A stretch of DNA of 64,000 nt from Micropterus salmoides (GCF_014851395.1 NW_024041150.1:5198891-5262890); one strand, 5' to 3'; shown: positions 46,036 to 58,398, counted from the first letter of the stretch. Made by a program: numbers and translations. Notes: generated by a model from the letters alone, not told the origin.

Positions 46036-47819
46036 ACGTATGGTGTAAATAGTTGTATGCGCGTCATCGTTTTCTTCATTTCTGAGCAGGACATGGAAAG
46101 ACATCAAAGTGAAGGACTGGTTGTTGTAAGAGATGGGCAAGGGGATTGTTGCAAATGAAAAGGAGGTGTACAAGGAGAAGAAACGGGACGCTGATGAAAG
46201 TAAGTTGGTTTGTATGAAATGATGTACGACATCAGAAATCAAAAGTGTTAACAGGTGTTCAGAACGGCCACACTAGAAGGTGGAGTGAAAAGCTGTTGTT
46301 TGTTTGTGTTTTTTAAAAAAAAGAGAGGTGGGGAGACAGGATATTGTCTAAATCCGGGGACGACCGTCTCTCATGGAAGACATTCATAGGGTTGAACTTG
46401 TATGTTTACATGAAAACTGACACGTTGTTTTGTCAAGCTGGCCGATCTTTCTATGAAGTAAAAGTGAACGTCGGGTTGTTGGTTTTGGGAAGTTACAGAA
46501 ATTGTCGGACACCCTTAATCTGACAGTGGGAGGGGGTTTCCAAAGCTTTTTGGCCATCAGACAAGCACTTCTGAAGAAACATATGGTCCAGTCGAATAAC
46601 CAGAACGGGAGCATAAAGTAGACAGGATCTGTGAATTGCTGTTGCAATCACACATTTTTTCCCAGCAATGGGTGTTGTGGTCTGGTGGTGTGCTCACTGA
46701 CAGACGTTTCCCCCGGTTGTAGAGACACTTGACCAATTAGAGCGCAGACGTCATCTTCTGACGTCAAAGCCAGAAAAATGGCGACATGTTGCTGTGAATC
46801 TAATTAAAATGACAAATTTCTTTGATCTATTGGAAAAATGCACAGCTTCTGTGGCAATGAAAAAATGACGACCGCAAGATGTTGTTTCAGTCACTTCTTC
46901 TAATTAGAGCTTAAAAAAACCCAATACCCATCAAAATAGAACATGATGTCTGAATAACGAATTAAAGAATTTAGTCTGGTTGTTGGTTAAAAAGAAGCAG
47001 AGGACAAAGGAAAACAGAATGAGACAATAATGAATAAAGGTAAGATTGAAAGACGAGGACTAGGGTGTGAAGTCGGAAGTGGAGGGAAAGTCATACAAGA
47101 GGAAGAAGGACGCAAGGAGAATGAAGAGAAAGTGGAACGGCTGAGGAAGGAGAAGGGATCGAATCTGGAGGAAGAGGGAAGAAGTCTGTGTTCTGGAGGC
47201 GGTTAGAGGTAAAGCAACATGTGGGAGCAGGACGATGTGCGTGCCTCCACCCCAGACACACTGGAGACACTTTAACAAAGACAGGAGAGGACGACATGCA
47301 AACAGAACACACTAATGACCTCCGTCACACACAAACACGCCTGACAATTTCTGCACAAACGCATGGATCCTTCAGATCACATCAATCACATTTTACAGTA
47401 TTCACACGTTAACTATGTTGAAGAACTTCACCAACATGAGTATTAAAACGGTTTGGCTTGTGAAAAAGAAAAGCAAAAGACATTTAAAGAAGAGATTGTT
47501 TAAAAAGTGTAAAAAATAAAAGGAAAATGATAAGATACTAAAATATAAAGACATAATAAAGAGTAATCCACTAAACTTATCATGTCAGTATCAAACTTTT
47601 ACTTTTTTATTTAGGTATGGATACTTTACAAGATTAATAAAGCATTTTAATTGACACAAAGAATCAAATAATTCTGATTTAATGAAGAATTAAATCATCC
47701 AGACGTTTGTAATACTTAATGTTACCAGCAGTAGGAGCTGTGGGAAAAAGAGTAAACACACACACACTCTCACATTATGGGAAGCCTTAACAAAGCGGCC
47801 TGCATGTAAAACAAAAAGC
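46036..47819. other. Non-coding stretch with CRE-like inverted pair
   Basis: No gene. Positions 46747-46766 contain GACGTCA and TGACGTCA as an inverted pair 5 bp apart. The 46980-47200 part is purine-rich and produces artefactual frames on the other strand. Confidence 0.45.
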
Positions 47820-47909
47820 CTTGAACAAAGAGACGACGCCAAAATCCCTCTGGTCCGTTAAATCGCACCTGCGTGAGAGTTTTAAGGTGAATTCAAAACC
47901 TGGATTCCT

Positions 47910-47965
47910 ATTGGCTCAGGCCCCACGTGAGTGCAGGAGCCGCCAATGGCACGGCCATGACGTCA
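47910..47965. promoter_or_regulatory. CCAAT / E-box / CRE cluster, promoter-like
   Basis: Within 56 bp: inverted CCAAT (ATTGG, 47910-47914), E-box CACGTG (47924-47929), CCAAT (47943-47947) and a perfect CRE TGACGTCA (47958-47965). The surroundings (47820-48290) are unique and GC-richer than the flanks. No first exon or TATA box is evident, so it could be a distal element or a chance cluster. Confidence 0.35.
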
Positions 47966-48290
47966 CCAAATTCTTTCGGACGGGAGGTGACCCGTTTCAA
48001 TGTTTAATTGAATTTAATTTCCCAAGGTGATGGTTTCATCTCGCTGGAAGAGGACAGGCTGTTTTTTGGACCCCGAACAAGATCACATCACAACAATCTC
48101 GTACCTCTGGCGGGAAGATACAGATACCACCGTTCTTCACAAAGAGAAGGATAACACGGCGACAGCGCAGTGCCCCGTTATCATCAGGATCCAAGCCTAT
48201 GAGGACCCTGCCAGACATAAACGGACTGGTTTGCCGTGGGAAATAATGGACCATTGTGTCCTCTTTATTGCTGTGTGCTTCCCTTCTTAG

Positions 48291-50125
48291 CAGGCTTCAT
48301 TTTTGTGTTGGTACAACAATGTTGGACCTCTTTTTTTTTTTTTTTTTTACTTATGTCGTCCCTGCCAAATAATTGAGCTTTATCTGCTCCAATTTCTGCC
48401 TTTTCTGCATAAATTTATGGTGGCAATGTGGCAGGTGATGATTCAAAATTTAAAGATATAATGCAATAATATAAAATGTATTCTCCAGTAGATCAACTTG
48501 TCTCATTTATAAACACCTGGACTTTAATTGTGTTTTTCAGTTTCCTGTTTATGGTCAAAACTTTATGCAGATTCAAAATCTGTCCCACATATCTGACACA
48601 ATTATTAGTCGTAATCTAAAACAATCCACCTGCTTTATACTCCGCCGTGCGTTAGCTCACGTTATTGCTCTGCTGATATGGCAGTTTCCCCCTCAGACCG
48701 TCTCACAGACGCAAAGCCCCGTTTTGGACTGTACTGGATGAGAAGTGCGCTGTTCTTAATCAGAGGTGGAAACACTTCTGATCAGGCAGAAATCTCCCAG
48801 CGAATCAAGACAAAATGTTTATCTCAGCACCTCCAATAAAGTGCAGCTCATAGGCGCTTTAGAAGAAGCATCCTGCAGCAGAGAGACACCACACTGCAGT
48901 CCAAACTTTTAAAAAGTCTAAATAACTGGAGAATGCAGGAAATACTAACATGCACATTTAACCCAAAACCACCTGTTCTTTTTTGACTAATTTTTGAAAT
49001 ACTGCAAATTCTTTCTCATGATTATGATGTAACAGCTTCCCTACTATACTCCTTCATAGACAGACTACAAATTCACTTGTTTGTTTTTCTCTCCTTCATT
49101 TGTGGCTGCCTGTTAACTGTTTGTTAACCAAACACATTTAGACACTGACAACAGGGGTTATATTTAAATGTTTTGATCAAAAGTATTGTGGGGACACTTC
49201 TGTCGTCGCTGAATATTGGTTGGGTCATGTTCTGTCCCTACCTAATTCTAAGCTACGATGTAAAATAGTGTTTAAATATTCACACTTTGAGTCTGTTTCA
49301 TGTTTGAGTTTTTGGTCCCTGATCCCAGTTTGGTGCCCCGTAGTTTATTATTTTTAAATAATTTAACTTTATTCATTACTTTATTCATATTACTAAATAT
49401 CTTTTGATAATTGCTAATAGCCAAACCATGACCCTTACAACCAGGGGACATGTGAAAGGAAAACCCTGATTTAATAGTGGAGAAACACTAAATGCAGATG
49501 CTTCGGTGCACCGGGTATGACAATTATGTGAATAAAATGCTACGGCCTTTAAAGTCACTAGATCTCAAACCAGTTTCACACCTATCTGGAAGATTTTGGA
49601 CTATATATATAGATAGATTTAGTTTGTTTTTCCTTCTATCTGCTGTACTCGGGTCTCTCTTGCAAAAGCAATATTGATCTCACTGAGATGATGATTTATA
49701 TAAATGAGGGAATATCCTGTGGAGGAAAGGTGTTCATCCCTCCAATAGTGTTCATGTTGCTTTTTCTTTTTATTTGTCACCCATCTGTATAAGTGTAATT
49801 TTACCTATAAAGAATGATTTAAAAAAACACCTGCATACAGCCAAATATTTTGTTTGCTAGTTTAAAAGTTGGAAAAAAATAAATAAATAAATAAAAATCT
49901 TTTAAACATTTTAGAAAAGCAGGATGGTCTCTCTACACATTTTCACATTTTTAAAACTTATCTACAATTTGAAAAAAAAGGTGGACGCTAATATTTGCTG
50001 ACATATATTGGAAATAAAATTTCATTACAATCATTTTTACAATTTTACAACCAAAGTTTTATTGTTATTCACCTTTTTATAACAAAACAACTGAGATTTC
50101 AAGTATGCAAGTAAAGATTTATTTA
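48291..50125. other. Non-coding stretch, no gene recognised
   Basis: No gene. It holds an 18-T run (48331-48348) and an (AAAT)n stretch at 49877-49896. Positions 48640-48910 are unique and of balanced composition. The rest is AT-rich. Confidence 0.5.
49877..49896. repeat. (AAAT)n simple repeat
   Basis: Four to five AAAT units. Confidence 0.85.
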
Positions 50126-50180
50126 TATAGTGGTTTTCAAAACAAAAAGTTACACAATACTTCACAATAAAATGATTAAA
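50126..50180. repeat. LINE/SINE tail-like fragment
   Basis: TTTATTTATATAGTGGTTTT, followed by CAAAACAAAAAGTTACACAA and ACTTCACAATAAAA, matches the pattern of fish retroelement 3' tails read on the other strand. Confidence 0.45.
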
Positions 50181-50349
50181 TATCAAATATAACAAACATT
50201 AGCATAAGACAAAGAGGTTTGTGGACACATTTCAGAGGATTCATACTTTTTGTTTAAATATGGTAGCAATATTAATATCACATTTTTGTAGCACAAATTT
50301 TTACTGTCTCTTATATGGGGGGGGGGGCTTTTCCAAATATACTTTTATA

Positions 50350-50388
50350 GCGCCTATAGGCTCCACCTCCTGAGCCACAGCCGCCCCA
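50350..50388 (-). mobile_element. SINE head fragment, minus strand
   Basis: The reverse complement GGGGCGGCTGTGGCTCAGGA-GGTGGAG is the first ~27 bp of the SINE at 33134-33417. Only the head survives, next to a 9-10 G run at ~50320. Confidence 0.65.
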
Positions 50389-50437
50389 CTTAAAAAACAC
50401 AAAAAGTACACAATATATCTTCAACATTTGTGAAAAA

Positions 50438-50523
50438 TGGGAAGACAGAAAGGAAAACGAGGGGAGAGAGAAGAAAAAGAACAAAAATGGGGAAAAGAAG
50501 AACAAAGAGCGGAAAAGAAGCGA
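50438..50523. repeat. Polypurine tract
   Basis: About 85 bp of nearly pure A/G on the plus strand, producing Lys/Arg/Glu-rich artefactual frames. Confidence 0.85.
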
Positions 50524-50939
50524 GCAATGTTTTTGTTCCACGCTGCCCTTTCCACTCTGGAACACCACTGGTGCCACGTTCAACCGCTGAAGCTGCTAGC
50601 CAATCGCCTTTCCTCGTTTGCCCTGTCACCCCGCATCAGCGGGGTCAAAGGGCACTGTGCCTTCCAATTAATGAGCCAGCGAGCGCCTCGGTCCCCCTCT
50701 CCACTCCCCAAACTCCCACAATTCAGTGGGAGACAGAAATGAAGCACATAGCGTTTTCAGCAGCACCTCACCCTGAGCGTCCCGCAAACTGTTTCATTTC
50801 AACTTTGTTGATCCTCCAGCTTACTGCGGTTTGGATTAGAATTTGTTTTCATTTTATAAAACCGATCACAAATAAGCGCGGATGCAAATTGCGAGTTCCC
50901 CTTTTCCCCTGGTGGTAACTGTTCACCCTTGTAATCAGA

Positions 50940-51760
50940 TCATGCCTGCTGAAGGGTCAGGAACAAAGACATGCAAATTCTAATTAAATGTGCAGCGTTG
51001 GGAACAGGCCCCGTTTGATCGCTGAGCCCTTTCATGCCCCCTAATCACTCCTGACAGCCCCTTCCAACAGATTCTGCGACAAACTTCTCGATTCAACTGA
51101 GGGGGATTTTTGAACTTTGCTTGCTCCTGCAGCCTTGGCTCTGAGTCTGTCAAACAATCCAAATCAATGACCCAATTGACCAGTGGTCCCCTTGTTGATA
51201 ACCTCAATGAGCTCTATGTTGCCATTCATTGTGTCAGAGGGCTAAATGCCGATAGCATTTTATGGTAATTAAACACTCCTTTTGGTTCTTAGCTTTGAAT
51301 ACAAACACTGGAAGGGGGGCAGCACTGGGGCGGGATGCAGGTGCAGGGAAAGAACGAAGGGTTGAACCGGAGGGTGGTGGTGGGGGGGCAGAGAGAAAGA
51401 TTCAACCGCGGTACTTTCCCACCAACATGGCCCGGCGCCACCGGCACACTCATTAGGTCATTACAATAAGGAAGGGGGCATTTTTTTGTTTTATTAAAAA
51501 TCTCATTAATCCCACAACAAAAGACACGTACTGACCTCATTGGTGGCCCTGTTATCTGAATATGCCTTTATATAATGGAGCGTCTAATTGCAACTCGGCG
51601 CCTAGCGGCTTTCCCTCCATCAGACTGGGCAGTATTTGGTGTGTGAGGAGTGAAAGGGGAGCTAAAGAGAATTGGCCTCTCGGGGAAACCGACTCAGACG
51701 TAAATTACTGCCGCTGGAGGCCTGAGCCAACAGCTGGGACACCCCCAGGTTACAATTCCT
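50940..51760. promoter_or_regulatory. Candidate conserved non-coding (enhancer-like) DNA
   Basis: Unique, repeat-poor, GC-balanced sequence with octamer ATGCAAAT (50971-50978), TAATTA (50981-50986), CCTAATCACTCCTGACAG, ATGGTAATTAAAC, CATTAATCCC and GTCTAATTGCAAC. This density of POU and homeodomain-type words with no repeats or coding frame is the style of developmental enhancers in gene deserts. This is inference; conservation is not visible from one sequence. Confidence 0.3.
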
Positions 51761-51811
51761 GTACTTTTTAAAAGTTTTTCTTGCTGCTTTATTTATTTAT
51801 TTTTACTTGTA

Positions 51812-51905
51812 GGCAAGGGAAGTTTTATTTGTATAGCGCATTTTAACAACAAGGCAATTGAAAGTGCTTTATATAAAACCTAAAAGCAACATAAGACAAT
51901 ATAAA
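51812..51905. repeat. LINE 3'-tail-like fragment, minus strand
   Basis: AGGCAAGGGAAGTTTTATTT, then GTATAGCGCATTTTAACAAC and AAGGCAATTGAAAGTGCTTT, is a common fish LINE 3' region read on the opposite strand (from memory). Confidence 0.6.
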
Positions 51906-53603
51906 AAGATTCATATTAATCACAAGCCTGTAAACCCTCCAAAGACCACTGAAGTTGGGGATCTCACACAAGATTTTCAGGCATAATTTTAATCAAAGCA
52001 TGATTTTAAAGTCTCAACTCTAAAACTAACCACTCCACAGTGTCTTTAAGACACTCAGTAGTTCCATTAGTGTCGACAGAAGCTGCCCCGTTATTCTACT
52101 GAACGTCTCAGATGGTCTTTTATTCCAAAAGCAATTAGATTTTTTTTAACAAATATTTTGAATTTTGAGTTTCCAGCAAAACGGTTTCCAGCTGGTCCTA
52201 TTTGTAGCAACCTGTCAGCTCTAATTAGGTTTCAGAAGGCTTTCAGTGGCTGTATTGTTATTTTTATTTCTTGTCTCCTGTGTGCACGTACTGTTGTCTT
52301 TTGTTTGCTTTAAATGTTTGATGTGATCTGGTGGCGAAAGTTTCCACATTAGGGATTAATAAATCTTTCTAATCTGTATATAAGCAAAGTTATGCTTTGT
52401 TAACATGCTGATGCAGGTGTAACCGTTTAACGTCTCAAAGTATTGGACAAATTAAAGTCAAGAGGATCACCATAGTACAAAGTACAATTCATTCATTAAA
52501 TTTCAAGGCAGTTCAATAGCTGTAGATAAATTTTGTTTTTTAATTACATTTGCTAAAAAACCAACTAGTGTCCAGTTGTTTCAGGAAAATGCTGAGCCTT
52601 TCTAAAAAGTGAGCTATATACTATTTGGGCTTATAGGGCTGAGGAAAGTCAAAGTTTTGAGAAACATTTTGCATAACAAACACATGTATCCATGATATAG
52701 CAGATTTCTGCACCTGCTTACAAAGATAAATTTCTGCCTTTTGCATGCAAAACAAAGTATTTTCTATTCTAAAAGTAGAGAGATCTTTTCATGTGTTGGT
52801 GTGAAGGGCCATGATGGAACCATCAACCAAGAACCCTGAACGTAAATGTAAAATTTAACCTTTACATTGTTTCCTGCCTGCCTCGGCGACTACATGTCAA
52901 TCACTGTCAATTCAATTAATCCTCTGCGTGTTTGTGCTGGAGGAAGGCGAAGGAAGGAAGTGTGTATCACACTGGGAAAACAGGGAAGGAGATGCTCACA
53001 TGAATGAGCCGCTGATCAGAGTGTATTACTCATGCAAAACCCTTCTTTTCATGACAAAAGCCACAGTAAAGTGCTGCACGTATGGAGGACTGATCGTGTC
53101 CTGTTTTCTCAAGCGAGCGAGAGGTCACATGGAAAAGTATTTGGTAGAATAACTGAACAGGAAGTTGGCTATCAGATTGCTTATTTGTTTTATTATATAA
53201 TAGATTACATGAAACTGTCAAGATAAAAAAATGACAACAGGAAATTCATCATCATCAGGTCATCATTCAAATGTGATGTTTAGGTTTCTGTCATCTCTGC
53301 ATCACTCACATGGTTTGTTTTCTGCATGACGGCGGCCTAAATGTAGTGATGATGTTTGCAGAGAATCACAAATCTTCCAACAATCACAGCTGGCACCAAC
53401 ATCAAAGTGTCTTTAGGACAGGTGTTATATATATATAATACATATAATTTATACTTTTACAATTTTATACTTTTACAATTTTATACTTCTTAAATACAGC
53501 TGTCCTCACCTGAAAAAAGACTGAATAGGTCAAATATGCAGAAGCTTATTATGACCCATATTTACGTTTATTGTTAGGCCATGACCTCTCATGGCCATAT
53601 GAT
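51906..53603. other. Non-coding stretch, no gene recognised
   Basis: No gene recognised. Positions 52330-52380 (ACATTAGGGATTAATAAATC) resemble a LINE 3' end. A 16-18 bp motif TATACTTTTACAATTT is repeated at 53452-53490. Confidence 0.5.
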
Positions 53604-53882
53604 GGTAGCAAATAAGAAGCGACACGTAAGGAGGTGGTTGGGATAGATGGGTGGGTCAAACCCAGGACTTTCACACTGGAGCCTGAGGTATGAGTCCCAT
53701 TTAAAAGAAAGTTAAACTTGACTTATTTAAAGTTTTAAGTTGCGTTACGTAGTTAATTTTACGTTGTGTGAGTAAAGTCACGTTACTGACGTGATGTACT
53801 TTATTTTAACCCAAACCAAGAAATTTTTCTAAACATAAAGTAGTTTTATTGCCTAAACCTAACTATACTACCAACAATTTCA
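53604..53882. repeat. Dispersed repeat, copy 2 (partner at 31.2 kb)
   Basis: Collinear with 31210-31475, including GGACTTTCACACTGG, GAGTCCCATTTAAAAGAAAG and AACCCAAACCAAG. Flanked on the right by the Tc1-like remnant. Confidence 0.65.
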
Positions 53883-54129
53883 CAAAGGTAACCACGTCAT
53901 TACGTAACGTATACAGTGTCCACAGAAGATCAAACCCTGTCAAAATCCTTTTAGCACATTACACCCTGGAAATTAAAATAAATTGAATCCAACTTTTCCC
54001 AGCTGTATTTACACACTGAAATACCTGGTTTGGATTAGTGATCAGCCCCTTGGAGTAGCCAGTACGAACTTGCTCAGGCGCAACACCCTCACCATCCAGA
54101 CCACACACCATGCCTATTGGCTCCCACCT

Positions 54130-54790
54130 GACCACAACTGAAGGGGTTTTGATTACGGGATAAAGTTGTGGAAAGGCACAAGTTAGCAGGAGGATGCAAA
54201 AAGATTCCCCCTGAGTACCATTCAGAGCATTATTAAGAAGTGGAAAGCGTATGGCACCAACACCTTGCCTAGATTGGGCTGTCCCTCTAAAGTGGATGTT
54301 GATCAGGAAAACTACCAAGAGGCCAATGACAACTTTGAAGGAAGTCTGTATGGCTGAGATTGGTCGGTCTTTGCATGTGGCAACAATCTCACAAGCTTTA
54401 CACAAATCTGGCTTGAATGGCAGGGTGGCGAGAAAGAAGCCTCTTCTGAAAAAGGGGCCACACTAAGTCTCATTTGCAGGCCATTGCTGTAAAGTTGAAG
54501 ATGTGCATGTGGTCCGCCTTTCAGCACGACAATGACCCTAAACACACCACCAAAAAAACGATGCAGTGGCTTAAGGATATGAAGGTGAATGTCATGAAGT
54601 GGCCAATTCAGAGGCCTGACTTGAAGAGAGCAGTCAGTCGCCCCTCACCACAAAAAGGGACTGAAGTTGATTCAGCAATTCTGCAAGGAACAATGGGCAA
54701 ATATTCCCCAATCTCGGTGCGCACATCTAATAGAGACACATCCAAACAGACTGATGGCTGTAGTTAAAGCAAAAGGTGGTTGTTGTTGGT
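54130..54790 (+). pseudogene. Tc1-like transposase, heavily decayed
   Basis: Pieces of a Tc1-family transposase in order but in different frames. First a DNA-binding helix-turn-helix region: 'TIQSIIKKWK'-like, then TLKEVCMAEIGRSLHVATIS and ALHKSGLNGRVARKKPLLKK (54320-54460). Then the second catalytic Asp block HDNDPKHTTKKTMQWLKD with MKWPIQRPDLK (about 54525-54625). Then the C-terminal QFCKEQWANIPQSRC...PNRLMAVVKAKGG (54670-54778). The middle of the DDE domain, including the first catalytic Asp, is absent (the text jumps from LLKKGPH to the HDNDPKH region in ~60 bp). Several frameshifts; no activity expected. Terminal inverted repeats were not found. Confidence 0.8.
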
Positions 54791-55009
54791 ACTTTTTAAA
54801 AAAAAATTTCAATCTCTTTAATTGTTCCCGTAGGAAAATTAGTATGCAGAACAATCAAATAGGCATTACATCATACGACCCAGATATAACATCAAAGATA
54901 CCCTGCACCTTACTACCGATTAAATTAGGCAGACCAGACCAGCTGAGCAACCTGCCTATTTGGCTATATATTTGCATTACCTGTTTAAAACTACTTGCTT
55001 GAGGCACAA
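54791..55009. other. Non-coding stretch between transposon remnants
   Basis: AT-rich, nothing recognised. Confidence 0.4.
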
Positions 55010-55300
55010 ATGGAGATTTTGATCAATTTTTGGTAAATAGGAGGCAATATCGTCGCCCAGATGGCAACAGTTCAACAGAAGGGGCAAGGGGGTGCGCCTC
55101 TTGTCTCCAACAATGGTTTTTGCCTTGTTTATTATTCTTTCCCTATAGATAGCATATTTGGTAACTTAATCCCTAATAGTTTACTGGCCGTTGTTACCGT
55201 TTTTCTCGACTTTTTCTGTGCCTCAGTAGCATTGCCAAACCAGCAAATGATGCAAAAGGCCAAAACACTTTAAATAAAAGAACTTTCCAGTCATATTTGT
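55010..55300 (-). pseudogene. LINE reverse-transcriptase C-terminal remnant
   Basis: On the minus strand the conceptual phrases FASFAGLAMLLRHRKSREK, then after a frameshift TASKLLGIKLPNMLSIGKE and INKAKTIVGDK, follow the pattern 'sF..WfGnl....r.rl..iv..aSKi.G..l..l..iy..r...kA..I..D' that I know from the C-terminus of vertebrate non-LTR (CR1/L2/Rex-type) reverse transcriptases. Stops and a frameshift interrupt it. No catalytic YxDD is in range. Confidence 0.4.
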
Positions 55301-57142
55301 TGTTTTGGAACAATTTAAAATTGACACTCTTGTGGTTTAGCTGTGAGGACGTGTTGGTTAAATAGCTAGCAGCCGCATTTTGAGTCAAAAATCAACATAC
55401 TCATCAGACTCAACATAGTATCCGCTGTGGTAAACTGCTTTTTCCCTCAGGCTGCGAGACCCCTTAATTCATCAGCCGCTCCCCATAATGAAGAACGTTT
55501 TTGCTATTTTATGACTTATTAATCACCATTTACTGTATTTATTTTTTCCTTTGTATATATTTTCTTGCTTTTCAGTAGAACAAAGGGAACTAAAACTTCC
55601 ATATCACCAACAACCCTGTGTTGTAAAATGACAAATACAATCAACCTTGAATACTGCTGAAATTCTTTTAGTGTTTCTTTAACTTCTTTTGGGAATAGAC
55701 GTGTTTTTAAAAAGTAAACAAAAGCCTCCTTATATTGTCAGATGTTGAGGTCTGTCTGTACATCCAGCATTACAGTACAGGAGCTGCTAATGATTTATCA
55801 TCATCAGATCCAGCAATTTCTAATGTTAATGAAATATTATCAAACGTAGGCTGAAAACTCTTGGGCTCAGGTGAAGCCCCCTGTTTAAATCACCTAAAGC
55901 ATGATGGGAACTTTGTGGTGCCATATACAGTACAACAGATGGAAACAAGAAAAAGACATGCGAGTACACAAATTCCTTTCTTGTTTGTGTTAATTTATTT
56001 ATTTTTATAATTTTGCAACTATACTAAGGCTCAGAATATCCAAACAACATGGATCTCATATCAAAGGAAACCCGACCACTATAAAATAAACAACATACAA
56101 ACAATCCAACAAAAAGAAACTTTTTTCCTTTTTACATGATGAAGTGACCACAAATTAGGATAAACATGTGACATTTATATTACAAACAGTAGGCTTAGTT
56201 TCAGTGGAAAGCTTCCTTCCAGTGTATTGTCTGTAAATGTTATATAACTTCTAATCTTTGATCAGCTGCACCCTGACGAAGACGCTGTGAAGCCGAGACT
56301 ATTCTTGTTTTAAGAGCCTGTCAATCAAATAGTGTGGTAGCGGTGGTGCGATCGCTGGCGGGCCCTCTGCAGAGGTTGATGTGGACTGAAACCAAACAGC
56401 CTGTGGTGACGGAGTGATGAGCGGAGGAGGAGGGAGAGAGCGAAGGGAGAGATGAAAGAGTGCAGGAGGAGAGATGAGTGATTCAGTCATCCAGAGCTAC
56501 CAGACATCCCAGAGGACAGGAAACGCCGTGTTGACCCGTAGTCTGCTTCTATTCTCTTGTGTTTTCCTTTTCACCTCCTCCTCCTCCTCCTTTCCTTTTC
56601 CTCCTGAACGCCAAATAAAAAAAATATATATCTGTATACTTGTTTGTCATGCCCATTTCCATACTTATCAAGGACGTGAATGTTCAGAAAACCCAGACTG
56701 CTGCAGAAGAGGTGCAGCTATTCTGCAATCTGCAAACCTGGGCCGAGTTTATGTCATTAGATAAGTGTTAAAGTCGGGATGCTTGCAAATGTTTTAGGCA
56801 TAATCTGGTGCAAATGACTGTGAAACCGCAAACGCCGCAAAGTCTGCTCCTTGAGACAAGTGCTTCTAAAGAACTGAGATGTAATAAATGAGTTCCCAGA
56901 CAGCCAAGAGGGAAAATGCTTTTTGGATGAACTGACTTTTTAACGGACCCATATCGGACAGTAATCAAACACCTCGCACCTGTGACCTCACCTGAGCAGT
57001 GAAATCACACTGGACAGACGCATCCTGGAGTACACGCCTACATCACTGCAGCTCAGTTCAACCACTAGTTTTTCAAAAGACATGAGCTGTGTGTATATGT
57101 TCTGTAAAACATGCACTTGTACGTTATAATATTCATAATATA
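55301..57142. other. Non-coding stretch, no gene recognised
   Basis: No gene recognised. A (CTC)n run lies at 56573-56592. Positions 56270-56530 are GC-richer and unique. Confidence 0.5.
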
Positions 57143-57633
57143 AAGCGCTTGTAGAAGCAGCAGCCGGTAGCTCTTTCGAACTTTGCTACTTTTTTGGTTT
57201 TAATCATTTTTTTCCGGCTTTCTTGACGAAACCTGCGTTACCTCTGACATAGATACATTAGAGATACATAGTCATTGGAAGATGAAGACGGGTTTTTGGA
57301 TTAAAGAGCAGCAGACCACGATCCACCCAGGTCGCTCAGAGGAGAGGAAAGCGATCCAGGAGAGGAGCCATGGTGGCCCAGCTTGGACTTAATTCTGCTC
57401 CTAAAGATCCGGTCTGGACAAAATGGGACTCGTGTCGACCAGATAACAGAATTCAGAGACTGTTGTGCCCACATCGTTACAGAGACCTGCCAGATCCCGG
57501 ATCAAGCGCTCTGCAGGTGGTTCATGTTCCGAGCTGTCAGCGCAAGACTCCGGCAAGATGAGGAAGTCGACTCTCTGTTTTACATCAATGACGCTCGGTG
57601 CTCAAACGCAGTCAAGATGGACTCTGTTTCCCA
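57143..57633 (+). repeat. Unidentified ~500-bp dispersed repeat, copy 2
   Basis: Aligns with 10774-11290 in the same orientation (TTTCCGGCTTT, ACCTGCGTTACCTCTGA, GGCCCAGCTTGGACTTAATT, CACATCGTTACAGAGACCTG). Differences include an extra ~25 bp at ~57265-57295 and loss of ~6 bp within ACCTGCC(CCATCA)AGATC. Confidence 0.75.
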
Positions 57634-57814
57634 AAGTCTAACTGTGAAGATGAAACTTTCATATTATCATCTGGTTGCTGCTGTTTACATTCACCCCTGA
57701 TGCAAATTCAAAAAACGCACTGTGGGATGTTCGGGCTGGACGTTGTGTGCCTGTATATGAATATGTTGTTGTGATGTTACCATATTTAAAATAGGCCTAC
57801 ACTTAAGTTATATG

Positions 57815-57834
57815 GTGTGTGTGTGTGTGTGTGT
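57815..57834. repeat. (GT)n microsatellite
   Basis: Ten GT dinucleotides. Confidence 0.95.
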
Positions 57835-58398
57835 AGCACGAAGGAACTACAAATTTTGTTTCATTTTGCAGCCTTGTGCTGAATAATGACTAATAAACAA
57901 CCTTGTATAGTATAAAGTTGGCGTATAAGAAATGAATATCTACTGTTTTGTAAAGACACTATGATGTGAGAATAAATCAAACATTGACAAATGGACAAAC
58001 ATTTAGAAACTTGACAAACAAAGCAAAATGTTTTCCTTAAGATGTAATAAATTACTGTAGGTTTTAAAAAAAGAAGTTTAACAACTTGCAGAGAAAGCAG
58101 GCGTGGTAGAATTATGATTGTGAAGCGTAGACTTTATTCTTTAGCTGGCGTTTAACAGCCTGGTATTATCAGAAGGCGTATGAATAACACGCAGTTTCCT
58201 GAAGTCATTTGGCGTGGTATTGTGCAGAAACGGCGTGCCATTTTACGCCTACTGTCACAGGTAAAATCAGCGTGTGTGGAATATAAATAGCCATAACAGT
58301 CCAACACTAAGGTGGTGGAGGGGGCGTCGGGTCGATAGTGAGTTGGTCCCTGACCCAGGAGCCCGCCGTTCCAAAACAACAGCTTTTGGTTTGTATTT
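57835..58398. other. Non-coding stretch, no gene recognised
   Basis: No gene or named repeat seen; directly precedes the large minisatellite. Confidence 0.5.

Noticed and set aside
50430..50918. 162-codon plus-strand frame
   Set aside because: Begins in a polypurine tract and then runs through unique DNA without any recognisable domain; a second overlapping frame is equally open.
53959..54405. 148-codon minus-strand frame
   Set aside because: It is the antisense shadow of the Tc1-like transposase remnant.
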